Assembly (NCBI RefSeq): GCF_902497895.1
Contig: NZ_CABVHQ010000020.1
Span: forward strand, 28,547-92,546
DNA from: Pseudomonas fluorescens
Lineage (GTDB): Bacteria > Pseudomonadota > Gammaproteobacteria > Pseudomonadales > Pseudomonadaceae
Direction of reading: 5' to 3'
Length of the DNA: 64,000 nucleotides
Shown here: positions 35,483 to 42,798 of the stretch, one piece after another
Position numbering within the stretch: position 1 is the first letter of the stretch
How the letters are laid out: every line of letters starts with the position of its first letter
Translations under genes and position numbers: made by a program
Notes under the pieces: model-generated
What the model saw: only the letters and a program-made list of their open reading frames with translations
Told to the model about the DNA's origin: nothing
Databases searched by the model: none

Positions 35483-36502
35483 CTATTGACCCTCACCACA
35501 GGTACAGCAGATACCAAACTCTTCGCTGATGACGTTACCCTTGCATCCTGCGTGAACGCATTTGATTCGACTGACAAGGTGCGTATCGTCACACACGAAA
35601 CACCTGATAGTAGCGGATCTAGGTTTGTTTGGTTCGAGCACGGCGTAGTGGGGTACAGGTCCGTCAATTTCTAATGAGTGGTATCTACAAGCTGGGCATA
35701 TGTATTTGCGAACAGTCGCAGTTGTTTTGAAGAAGCGTTCTCGCTCGGCTTTTGTCAACAGGTTGAATACGGTCCAAAACTCACGAACCAACGCGCCGTC
35801 AATGAAGTCGTTGCCGAAATAAACCTGTGCCGCAGGTGCGGTAAACAAGAAGTCTCTGCGAGCAGCTACCCAGCTCTGATGGGAGTAAAGATGCTCGTGC
35901 GCTTCGAGTATGATCAAAATGACTTCTTTGGCCGATATTTGAAGTCGTGCGTTTACAGAGTGCATAGCCTGGTTTCTAAGCCTGCGTACCCGCTCGAATA
36001 AATCTGCAAATTTAGGATCGAACGGCTTTGCATGCACGGTGTTGTAGACCTTTATGAGGTCTTGGGCGTCAATCGTTCGAAATTCTGAGTACACAATCCC
36101 CTTTCCTGTCTTATCCTTGGGCCAGTCCGATGGGGAGCCGGAGATCAGCAGGTATGGGCTAACGCTAACAAGCTTTCCCTTGATAGCGAATTCGATGCCT
36201 TGCTGGGCAATGATGAGTGAGGTCAGGATTCTCTGGCGGGCGGCTTCCCAGAATCGAACCTTGTCGTCGTTGTCCACCTCAACGTACTGGCTTGCATCGT
36301 CCAGTGTGGTCAAGAACGAAATGACGATGTCCCAAGCAAAGTCGAATTGGGCGTAGGCTGCTGACGAGAATTCGTCACTGGTTGGAATTTCTGTAATCAT
36401 CAAAGATCCGCATTCTTTTTCCGGGTTGTCGTCCCATAGGGACATAACTGATTGGTTAACACAAGTGAGTTCCCAACCATAGGCTCCCCGCTCAGTAAGC
36501 AT
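35483..36502 (-). CDS. HEPN-like protein with C-terminal zinc ribbon
   Basis: 339 residues from the longest start (36502); ATGs at 36445 and 36400 are alternatives and none has a strong ribosome-binding site. The middle is all-helical and includes LFERVRRLRNQAMHSVNARL, in which R176-N-Q-A-M-H181 fits the Rx4-6H ribonuclease motif of HEPN domains. The C-terminal 75 residues hold eight or so cysteines (CPAC at 269, CFVC at 301, C315, C320, and ICCTCG near 332), a zinc-ribbon pattern. No toxin-antitoxin partner is evident. Base composition is lower in GC than flanks. A defence or RNA-cutting role is inference. Confidence 0.65.
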   Translation of the reverse strand: MLTERGAYGWELTCVNQSVMSLWDDNPEKECGSLMITEIPTSDEFSSAAYAQFDFAWDIVISFLTTLDDASQYVEVDNDDKVRFWEAARQRILTSLIIAQQGIEFAIKGKLVSVSPYLLISGSPSDWPKDKTGKGIVYSEFRTIDAQDLIKVYNTVHAKPFDPKFADLFERVRRLRNQAMHSVNARLQISAKEVILIILEAHEHLYSHQSWVAARRDFLFTAPAAQVYFGNDFIDGALVREFWTVFNLLTKAERERFFKTTATVRKYICPACRYHSLEIDGPVPHYAVLEPNKPRSATIRCFVCDDTHLVSRIKCVHAGCKGNVISEEFGICCTCGEGQ

Positions 36503-37219
36503 TGGCCAGCGTTTCTACTGGCTCGTCCGTGCGGCAAGCCCTCGTGGTATCCCAGAGTTTCATTTAGGGCCGCAAACAACCTTTATGAGGTTCGGTACAG
36601 AATCGTTACGCATAAGTCGAAGGGCACGCGTGCGGTCGTTTGCGTTAGCGACAAGGGGGAAGGTTAGCTCGCTAACACAAGATGGTCCTTGAACATGGAG
36701 TTTTCCTGGACGGATTCGTATTTTTATACAAGCCGGCTCGCCACGTTCAGCGATGCTGACATGTCAGCAGGCACTCCCCATTACCCTGCTGCGTAATCTA
36801 TGCCTGGTGAAAATGTAGACTCCTTACGCGCTCCCCTACCTGGACAATCATCCCCTGGCTGCGACCGATTGGCAGCCCTGGCCTGGACTACAACAGTCAA
36901 TTGGTGAGCGATATCGCTGAGGAGACCGTCCAGCCGACAACCCGTCCTTTGTAGCTCCAAGCTAGCGAACAAATGGATATTTCAATGCTGCATGCACTAG
37001 CTTATTCCGGGTTTTGTCATTATTTATTGTCCGCCCTGAAGTATCGACAGGAAGTTGGCGTCAACAATAGCAGAACATTTTTCGACCAATACTTCTAATT
37101 TTTTATACGTCAAACTTTGCTGACTGAAAACCGGCGCCAAAAAACAGAATATAAATTAATCTTTTTTAATTTGGCGCAATTTTAAATGCTCGGCTATACA
37201 AGGTGAGGCCGAAACGTTT
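36503..37219. other. Long non-coding gap upstream of the curli operon
   Basis: About 717 bp. The first 270 bp look like decayed coding or mobile DNA with no recognisable product. The last 200 bp (37010-37219) are AT-rich, with runs such as TTTTTTAATTTGG, and very likely hold the csgE promoter. I could not identify a specific operator. Confidence 0.5.
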
Positions 37220-37699
37220 ATGGGCGGTATTAATATGTTGCTTGTTAACTATCTGAGTTTATTTACCCTTCAACTATTTATCGGGTCGATGACTTTTGCA
37301 CAGGGCAGTGTCGATAGCACCCGCAGTGTCGATCGCACTGGCAGTGTCGCTCAGAACCGTACGCTCAACCGCATTGAAGTCGGCGGTATCGTCACCGGGC
37401 AGACCATCACTCAGGCCGGGCGCGATTTCTACGACAGTTTTGCTACTACATGGCGAGACAAGGACGAGGCCGGTCGATTCGTCGTCGCCATTGCCGAGCG
37501 CCCCAACGCGCGCTGGGGCAGTCAGGTTTTCGTCAACTATGGCAATCAGCGCCTGTTCCAGGTGTTTCTTCCGCCTAACCGCAGCCTCATCCCCACCATA
37601 GGCAGCGCTGCCGCCATACAGGTGTATCAAGCCATTCTCGACTACCAGCTCGTGCAGTTTTTTGGCGATCCGGACCTGGCTCGCGACGAACTCTTCTGA
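37220..37699 (+). CDS. csgE: Curli assembly protein CsgE
   Basis: 159 residues with an N-terminal signal sequence (LLVNYLSLFTLQLFIGSMTFA). The mature part carries the CsgE pattern: VGGIVTGQTITQAGRDFYDS FATTWRD near the middle, VVAIAERPNARWGSQVFVNY, and LFQVFLPP. CsgE caps the periplasmic side of the CsgG pore and targets curlins to it. The N-terminal insert rich in RSVDRTGSV is not part of the family core. ATG at 37220 is used; 37235 is an alternative. csgF follows after 11 bp. Confidence 0.85.
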   Translation: MGGINMLLVNYLSLFTLQLFIGSMTFAQGSVDSTRSVDRTGSVAQNRTLNRIEVGGIVTGQTITQAGRDFYDSFATTWRDKDEAGRFVVAIAERPNARWGSQVFVNYGNQRLFQVFLPPNRSLIPTIGSAAAIQVYQAILDYQLVQFFGDPDLARDELF

Positions 37700-37710
37700 A
37701 GGAGACCTCT

Positions 37711-38148
37711 ATGCACTCTTTATCCCTGGCCTTCGTTACCCTGGCGCTGTTGTCCGGCCTGACCACTACCAGCCTTCATGCAAGCGAACTGGTCTATCAG
37801 CCGATCAACCCTTCGTTCGGCGGAAGCCCGCTCAACGGACCGGTACTCTTGAACGCGGCGCAGGCGCAAAACGACTTCACCGAATCATCGCAGTCATCGG
37901 GGGCGCAGCAGAACGCCTTGAGCCAGTTCAACAACATGTTGAAGAGCGCGATCCTCGGCCGAGTGGCTTCGGCGGTCACCTCCGGCATCGTCGGCCCCAC
38001 CGGCCAGCTCACCCCCGGAACAGTCGAAACCGCAGACTTTCGGATTGCAATCAACGATATAGGCGGAGGGCAATTGCAGATCCTGACGACCGACAAATCC
38101 ACCGGTCAGACCACAGAGTTCCAGGTAAACCAATCGATTCAACCGTAA
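37711..38148 (+). CDS. csgF: Curli assembly protein CsgF
   Basis: 145 residues with a signal peptide ending LHASELVY. The mature N-terminus LVYQPINPSFGGSPLNGPVL is the diagnostic CsgF segment that inserts into the CsgG pore; the rest (LSQFNNMLKSAILGRVA…) matches the family. CsgF helps anchor the nucleator on the cell surface. A GAAGGAGA site precedes the ATG. Confidence 0.92.
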   Translation: MHSLSLAFVTLALLSGLTTTSLHASELVYQPINPSFGGSPLNGPVLLNAAQAQNDFTESSQSSGAQQNALSQFNNMLKSAILGRVASAVTSGIVGPTGQLTPGTVETADFRIAINDIGGGQLQILTTDKSTGQTTEFQVNQSIQP

Positions 38149-38208
38149 GTCCCGCACTACAAAAAAAATAACACAACCCAAAAAACACAACAAAAAAGGA
38201 ACACCCTC

Positions 38209-39198
38209 ATGCACGCATGTAAATCGCTCCTGTCGCTCGCCGTACTCGTTGCACTGTCCGGTGCCGCCATGGCTGATTCAAGTAGCGTCACTACCTCGCA
38301 GACCGGCACTGACAACAACTTGAACGTCGACCAGGCCGGCGCTACTAACTCGGCGATTGGCATCAGCCAGACGGGCGACAGAAACATTGCCGGCACCAGC
38401 GGCACGCCGATCCAGCAGACCGCCACCAACAGTGCTATCAGCATCACTCAAATACAAAACGACAACACCAGCGCCGCTGACCAGGCTGGCGACAGCAACA
38501 ACGCCGGCATTTACCAAAATGGTCTCAACCAGAGGGCCGAGACCCATCAAGCCGGCGACCATAACACTGCCAACATCAATCAAACTGGCAATCAGTACGC
38601 AGTCGCGAGTATTTCCCAAGCTCTTTTCGGTGGCAGCTATAACACCGCGGCGATTTCTCAAGTGAGTAACTTAGGCGGTCCTTGGGGCGACATTGGTCAG
38701 ACCGGTAATGGGAACAGTGCTGGCATCACTCAGTACGCCAACTCGGGCGGTGGCTATGGGGCTGTCTACCAGCACGGTAATAACAACAATGGCACGATCT
38801 ATCAGCAAGGCAACATCAACGGTGGAGCTAGCCTCCAACAAAGCGGCAACAGTAACGCAGGTTACATACTGCAAACTAACAGCACCGCCAGTACGATTAC
38901 TGCGAATCAGCAGGGCGATTATAACGTTGCCAACCTCACTCAGAGCGGCGCTAACCTGACGGCCAACCTCACCCAGTCTGGCTACGGCAACCAGGCGTAT
39001 AGCAACCAGACTGGCACCTACAACGAAGAAAACCTGTTGCAAACAGGTAACAACAACTACGCCAATGTCACTCAGTCGGGCGCGGGCACGGCTCTGGCGC
39101 AAAACTCGGTCAACCTGACCCAGACCGGTAACAGCCTGGCTGCCACCGTCAGCCAGAGCGGCGGCAGCGGCAACGCAGCAATCATCAATCAGCATTGA
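38209..39198 (+). CDS. csgA: Major curlin subunit, CsgA-like, enlarged
   Basis: 329 residues, about twice E. coli CsgA (151). A signal peptide ending AAMADS is followed by some 13 curlin-type repeats with the Q-x-G-x-x-N…Q core, for example ISQTGDRNIAG, INQTGNQYAV, IGQTGNGNSAGITQ and LLQTGNNNYANVTQ. Each would form one beta-strand-loop-strand rung of the amyloid. Very rich in N, Q, G, S, T. Composition explains the repetitive DNA. Secreted through CsgG. A strong hairpin follows the stop. Confidence 0.88.
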   Translation: MHACKSLLSLAVLVALSGAAMADSSSVTTSQTGTDNNLNVDQAGATNSAIGISQTGDRNIAGTSGTPIQQTATNSAISITQIQNDNTSAADQAGDSNNAGIYQNGLNQRAETHQAGDHNTANINQTGNQYAVASISQALFGGSYNTAAISQVSNLGGPWGDIGQTGNGNSAGITQYANSGGGYGAVYQHGNNNNGTIYQQGNINGGASLQQSGNSNAGYILQTNSTASTITANQQGDYNVANLTQSGANLTANLTQSGYGNQAYSNQTGTYNEENLLQTGNNNYANVTQSGAGTALAQNSVNLTQTGNSLAATVSQSGGSGNAAIINQH

Positions 39199-39209
39199 TC
39201 CGCCCTTTT

Positions 39210-39232
39210 CCCGCCGGGATTTTTCCGGCGGG
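39210..39232 (+). terminator. Hairpin after csgA, probable attenuating terminator
   Basis: CCCGCCGG (39210-39217) and CCGGCGGG (39225-39232) form an 8-bp all-GC stem with a GATTTTT loop, followed by ATTTCGTTT. It lies 12 bp after the csgA stop and 20 bp before csgG. It could stop most transcripts so that the structural subunit exceeds the secretion machinery, with partial read-through into csgG-csgB-csgH. Confidence 0.7.
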
Positions 39233-39252
39233 ATTTCGTTTGGAGAAGAAGA

Positions 39253-40158
39253 ATGCAAGTATGCTTGCCCTACCTGGCTGTTTTAGCTCTGCTTCTTACC
39301 GGCTGTGCCACTTCTCTCCCAGCAGGGACGACCTCCAGAGCCACCTTGGCACCCACCACGCAGATTTCGCGCGATTTGACCCACCTGCCGGCGCCGGCTG
39401 GCAAAATTGCGGTAGCGGTATATGGCCTGCGCGACCAGACCGGCCAGTACAAGCCGTCGCCGGACAGTTCGTTTTCCACTTCGGTGACGCAAGGCGCAGC
39501 GGCGCTGTTGATCACTGCACTGCGCGATTCGCGATGGTTCAAACCGGTCGAACGCGAGAACCTGCAGGACATTCTGACGGAACGCAAGATCATCCGCGCG
39601 CTGGAACTGCCGCAGGACCAGGCGCAGACCCAGCTACCGCCGTTGCGACCGGCCAATATGCTGATACAGGGCGCCATCGTCGCGTATGAAAGCAACGTCA
39701 GGACCGGCGGTATCGGCGTGCGCTATCTTGGCGTGGGGCCGTCTGAGCTGTACCGACAGGATCAGGTGACGATCAACCTGCGCGCGGTCGACATTCGTAG
39801 CGGCGATATCATTCAGAGTATTACTACCAGTAAGACCGTCTTTTCATTTCAGGTGGATTTCGGCGTGTTCCGCTTCGTATCGTTCAAAAATCTGCTTGAA
39901 ATCGAAACCGGTTTTTCGCGCAACGAACCGGTACAGCAATGTGTGCGCGAGGCCATTGAGACCGCACTGGTCCACTTGATCGCTCAGGGTGTGCGCGACG
40001 GTAGCTGGCAGCTGAAAAACCCGGACGATCTCAAGCAGCCACTGCTTCAGAGTTATCTACAGAGCTACGACGGACAACTGAATAATTTACCCTCTGCAAG
40101 TTTGGCCGACAGCGGCGAGCCTGCTCGAACAGGAAATGACCATGAGCAAAAAGATTAA
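39253..40158 (+). CDS. csgG: Curli secretion channel lipoprotein CsgG
   Basis: 301 residues. The lipobox LLTGC places the lipidated cysteine at residue 18. Family segments are IAVAVYGLRDQTGQYKP (residues 50-67), PANMLIQGAIVAYESNVRTG and KTVFSFQVDFGVFRFV, where the membrane-spanning hairpins of the nonameric pore are formed. It exports curlin subunits across the outer membrane with CsgE and CsgF. Its stop overlaps the csgB start region by 17-23 bp. Confidence 0.92.
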   Translation: MQVCLPYLAVLALLLTGCATSLPAGTTSRATLAPTTQISRDLTHLPAPAGKIAVAVYGLRDQTGQYKPSPDSSFSTSVTQGAAALLITALRDSRWFKPVERENLQDILTERKIIRALELPQDQAQTQLPPLRPANMLIQGAIVAYESNVRTGGIGVRYLGVGPSELYRQDQVTINLRAVDIRSGDIIQSITTSKTVFSFQVDFGVFRFVSFKNLLEIETGFSRNEPVQQCVREAIETALVHLIAQGVRDGSWQLKNPDDLKQPLLQSYLQSYDGQLNNLPSASLADSGEPARTGNDHEQKD

Positions 40159-40672
40159 CTGGCTTGGGCCAGAGTTCCGTCTCCGGTTATTGGCGGTAGG
40201 CTTCCTGGTGGCGAACAGCGCGTTGTGCCAGGCGAGCGATCTTTCTCCCGAGCCTCGCTACTCCGGTATCACCATGGGTCGCAGCGAAGTCGCAGTAACT
40301 CAAAACGGGTCCAACAACCACGCGGTGCTGCACCAGAACGGAACGGAGCAATGGCTGAACCTGGGCCAGAACGGCGTCGGCAACGAGGCGCTGATCACCC
40401 AAAGCGGATCACAGAATGCGCTCCTGGCGCAGCAAGCGGGCCTGGGTAACTGGCTGTCTATCAACCAGTCAGGCGATCACAACCAGCTCGGCAGCACGCA
40501 GCTAGGAAACGGTAACCGGGCTGACATGACCCAGAGCGGTGCGTATAACCAGGCCTGGGTCAATCAATACGGGCAGGCAAACCAGGCCTCCGTCAACCAG
40601 TCAGGGCTAAATGGTTCGGTTATCGTCAACCAGTTTGGCAGCAACATGAATGCAAACGTAATACAGAGGTGA
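40142..40672 (+). CDS. csgB: Minor curlin (nucleator) subunit, CsgB-like
   Basis: 176 residues from ATG at 40142, favoured over 40136 because AGGA at 40131 is 7 bases away. A signal sequence (LLAVGFLVANSALCQASD) precedes about five to six curlin repeats such as VTQNGSNNHAVLHQNG, ITQSGSQNALLAQQAG and INQSGDHNQLG. The size and the position after csgG support the nucleator role, which is tethered to the outer membrane by CsgF. Overlaps csgG. Confidence 0.85.
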   Translation: MSKKINWLGPEFRLRLLAVGFLVANSALCQASDLSPEPRYSGITMGRSEVAVTQNGSNNHAVLHQNGTEQWLNLGQNGVGNEALITQSGSQNALLAQQAGLGNWLSINQSGDHNQLGSTQLGNGNRADMTQSGAYNQAWVNQYGQANQASVNQSGLNGSVIVNQFGSNMNANVIQR

Positions 40673-40677
40673 ACAGG

Positions 40678-41019
40678 ATGATGGACTTCTCCCAACTGGT
40701 CGTGTCGATCGATAGCCAGCGCGACGGTGAAATAGTGATTATTCGTCCACATATCGACAACCCGACCCCGTTGACGCTGCAGTATCGGCTGACCGTGCTG
40801 AAGCACAGCGCTAGCGGGCAGTCGAAAGCCAGTCAGCAGGGAGATATTCAAACCGGTACCTCCTTATCGAGTGTGAGCGTGAGTCTGCCCCCCGACGGGA
40901 CCTGCCAGGTTCAGCTGCAAGTGCTTGCACAAAATACGTTGATTAGAGAAATCGAGCGCTCGTGCGCAGATACTTTTGTCGAGCAACCAAGCGACGATCA
41001 AGGCGCTATCCGTTTATGA
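40678..41019 (+). CDS. Periplasmic curli chaperone/inhibitor, CsgH/CsgC-like
   Basis: 113 residues from ATG at 40678 (AGAGGTGA upstream, next to the csgB stop). The sequence suggests an immunoglobulin-like beta-sandwich: VVSIDSQRDGEIVIIRPHID, LQYRLTVLKHSASGQSKASQ QGD and LSSVSVSLPPDGTCQVQLQV. The SGQS-x-SQQGD block is typical of CsgH, which blocks premature curlin polymerisation. No signal peptide is evident from this start, which is odd for a periplasmic protein. Confidence 0.7.
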   Translation: MMDFSQLVVSIDSQRDGEIVIIRPHIDNPTPLTLQYRLTVLKHSASGQSKASQQGDIQTGTSLSSVSVSLPPDGTCQVQLQVLAQNTLIREIERSCADTFVEQPSDDQGAIRL

Positions 41020-41142
41020 TAAATCAGCTATTCGTGGAAGCCGCCCTTTGTGACCGGCAGAAATCGGCCAGGAGCAGTCATTCGACACTCCCCGTGCCAA
41101 CCGTTTAAATTGACCCATTTAGTTACCAGGCTGCCTCAAAAA

Positions 41143-41544
41143 ATGACCGGCACTTTCCAAGGCAGCTGTCTTTGCGGCGCCGTCAGTTACGAAATAAAAT
41201 CACGCCCCAAAGCGCTTTCACATTGCCATTGCAACCAATGCCGTAAAAGTCATGGGGCAGCGTTTGCCAGCTATGGCAGCGTGCTGCGAACTGAACTGCA
41301 TATCATCCAGGGCGCCGAGTGCATCACGACTTACCGCTCTTCCGAATCAGTGCTTCGTCAGTTCTGCGGCCAGTGCGGTTCGTCGCTGTTCTGGTCGCGA
41401 AGCCGGGGTGAATACGCAGACTGGATATCTATAGCGCTGGGTTCGCTAGACACGACCTTTACCACCGACAAGCAGCAACATGTCGAAGTGACGTCCAAGG
41501 CGCCCTGGTATGAAATCCAGGATCAGTGGCCACAGTCTCGATGA
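41143..41544 (+). CDS. GFA-family (glutathione-dependent formaldehyde-activating-like) zinc protein
   Basis: 133 residues. The zinc-binding cysteines typical of the family are present: GSCLCGAVSYE near the N-terminus, SHCHCNQCRKSHGAAFASYG and QFCGQCGSSLFW. ATG at 41143 matches the family start. Most GFA proteins have unknown substrates; only a few act on S-hydroxymethylglutathione. No functional link to its neighbours is apparent. The 90 bp upstream contain part of a dispersed intergenic repeat (GACCGGCAGAAATCGGCCAG). Confidence 0.85.
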   Translation: MTGTFQGSCLCGAVSYEIKSRPKALSHCHCNQCRKSHGAAFASYGSVLRTELHIIQGAECITTYRSSESVLRQFCGQCGSSLFWSRSRGEYADWISIALGSLDTTFTTDKQQHVEVTSKAPWYEIQDQWPQSR

Positions 41545-41694
41545 CAGCTTCGCGTCAACTGCTACCAGTCCTCGACAAAGCGCACGCGCTCAACGGTCAA
41601 CCCAAACCTGCGACAATGCTGCCTCTTCGGGCTTCGTAACTTGCGTGGCAAACGTTCAGGTATTTGAATAACAAATTCGCGGGGAGCAGCCACA

Positions 41695-42630
41695 TTGGAA
41701 TTGAGACAACTGCGCTATTTCGTAAAAATCATCGAGCTTGGCAGCCTGGGGCGTGCGGCACTTGAACTGGACGTTGGTGTGTCAGCCCTCAGTCAGCAAA
41801 TCTCCAAGCTGGAAAGCGAACTGTGCACCCGCCTCCTGAATCGAACCTCCACCGGCGTGACGCCCACTAGCGCCGGATTTGCGTTTTTACACCATGCCCA
41901 ATTGACGCTACGCCAGGCGGAAAACGCAATCATGGCCGCCCATCGCGGGCGAATGAGCGGTTATGTCAGCGTCGGCTTACCACCGACTACCGCGACGGTG
42001 CTCGCGTTGCCGTTGATCAACGCTATGCGTGCGCGTTATCCGGACATACAACTGCATTTGGTGGAAATGCTTTCCGGCCACTTGGCGGCGCAGCTCAACG
42101 CACGGCAAATTGACCTGGCCATCCTGTTCCAGCTCGAAGGGGGTAAACGCTGGAGCGTGACTCCGCTGCTGGATGAAAAGCTGTTTGTCATTGCCTCGCC
42201 CAGCCTGCCTCAAGCGCCTTCTGGTGACAGCGTGCAGTTAGCCGACCTCGGCGGCCTGCCGCTGGTGATGCCCAGCGCGCAACATGGATTGCGCTCGGCA
42301 TTGATGAGCGCGTTTGAGCGGGTCGGGCTAACACCCAATGTCATTATGGAAGTCGACGGTCTCGCTGTTTTGATGAACGCCGTTCGGGCCGGTCATGCGG
42401 CAACGATACAACCGGGGGCGGCCGCTGCATTGAAAGACGGGTCCGGACTTTCACTGATCAGGATTGCCGATCCCCATGTGGGCCGGCGTAATCTTCTGGC
42501 GACGCTGGCTGACGACGAACTCTCTCCGGCGGCGCTGGCAACGCGGTTGGTCATCGTCGATGTGGCGCGACAGTTGGTCGTCGACAAACAGTGGCCTGGA
42601 GCTACGTGGATAGAAGGGGTAGACGCGTAA
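41695..42630 (+). CDS. tcuR: LysR-family regulator, TcuR-like
   Basis: 311 residues with a TTG start preceded by GGGGAGCAG. The DNA-binding domain is MELRQLRYFVKIIELGSLGR … VSALSQQISKLE. It lies upstream of and on the same strand as a tcuA-derived gene, the arrangement of tcuRABC, where TcuR activates tricarballylate uptake and oxidation genes. The frame is intact although its target operon has been rearranged. Confidence 0.75.
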   Translation: MELRQLRYFVKIIELGSLGRAALELDVGVSALSQQISKLESELCTRLLNRTSTGVTPTSAGFAFLHHAQLTLRQAENAIMAAHRGRMSGYVSVGLPPTTATVLALPLINAMRARYPDIQLHLVEMLSGHLAAQLNARQIDLAILFQLEGGKRWSVTPLLDEKLFVIASPSLPQAPSGDSVQLADLGGLPLVMPSAQHGLRSALMSAFERVGLTPNVIMEVDGLAVLMNAVRAGHAATIQPGAAAALKDGSGLSLIRIADPHVGRRNLLATLADDELSPAALATRLVIVDVARQLVVDKQWPGATWIEGVDA

Positions 42631-42798
42631 TCCTCCTACAACCCCGGAAACATAAGTTTCTCCTGGCGACAAAGCCTTTAGAAAAACTAAACACCCCGCG
42701 TCAAAAGCAGCCTTTCGGCCACTCCTTCCCCACCCTATCGTTCTCCCCACTCGCAAGGAGCACTTCGTTCCCGCTTCCTTGCAAATCGAGGAGCGATA

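Noticed and set aside
35327..35674. Plus-strand open frame (115 codons) overlapping the end of the HEPN gene
   Set aside because: No ribosome-binding site or motif; it overlaps the cysteine-rich coding end of the HEPN gene antisense.
38300..39190. Tandem similar DNA segments that could suggest a CRISPR array or satellite
   Set aside because: The repetition follows codon phase and encodes curlin repeats; spacing and sequence vary and no Cas genes are near.
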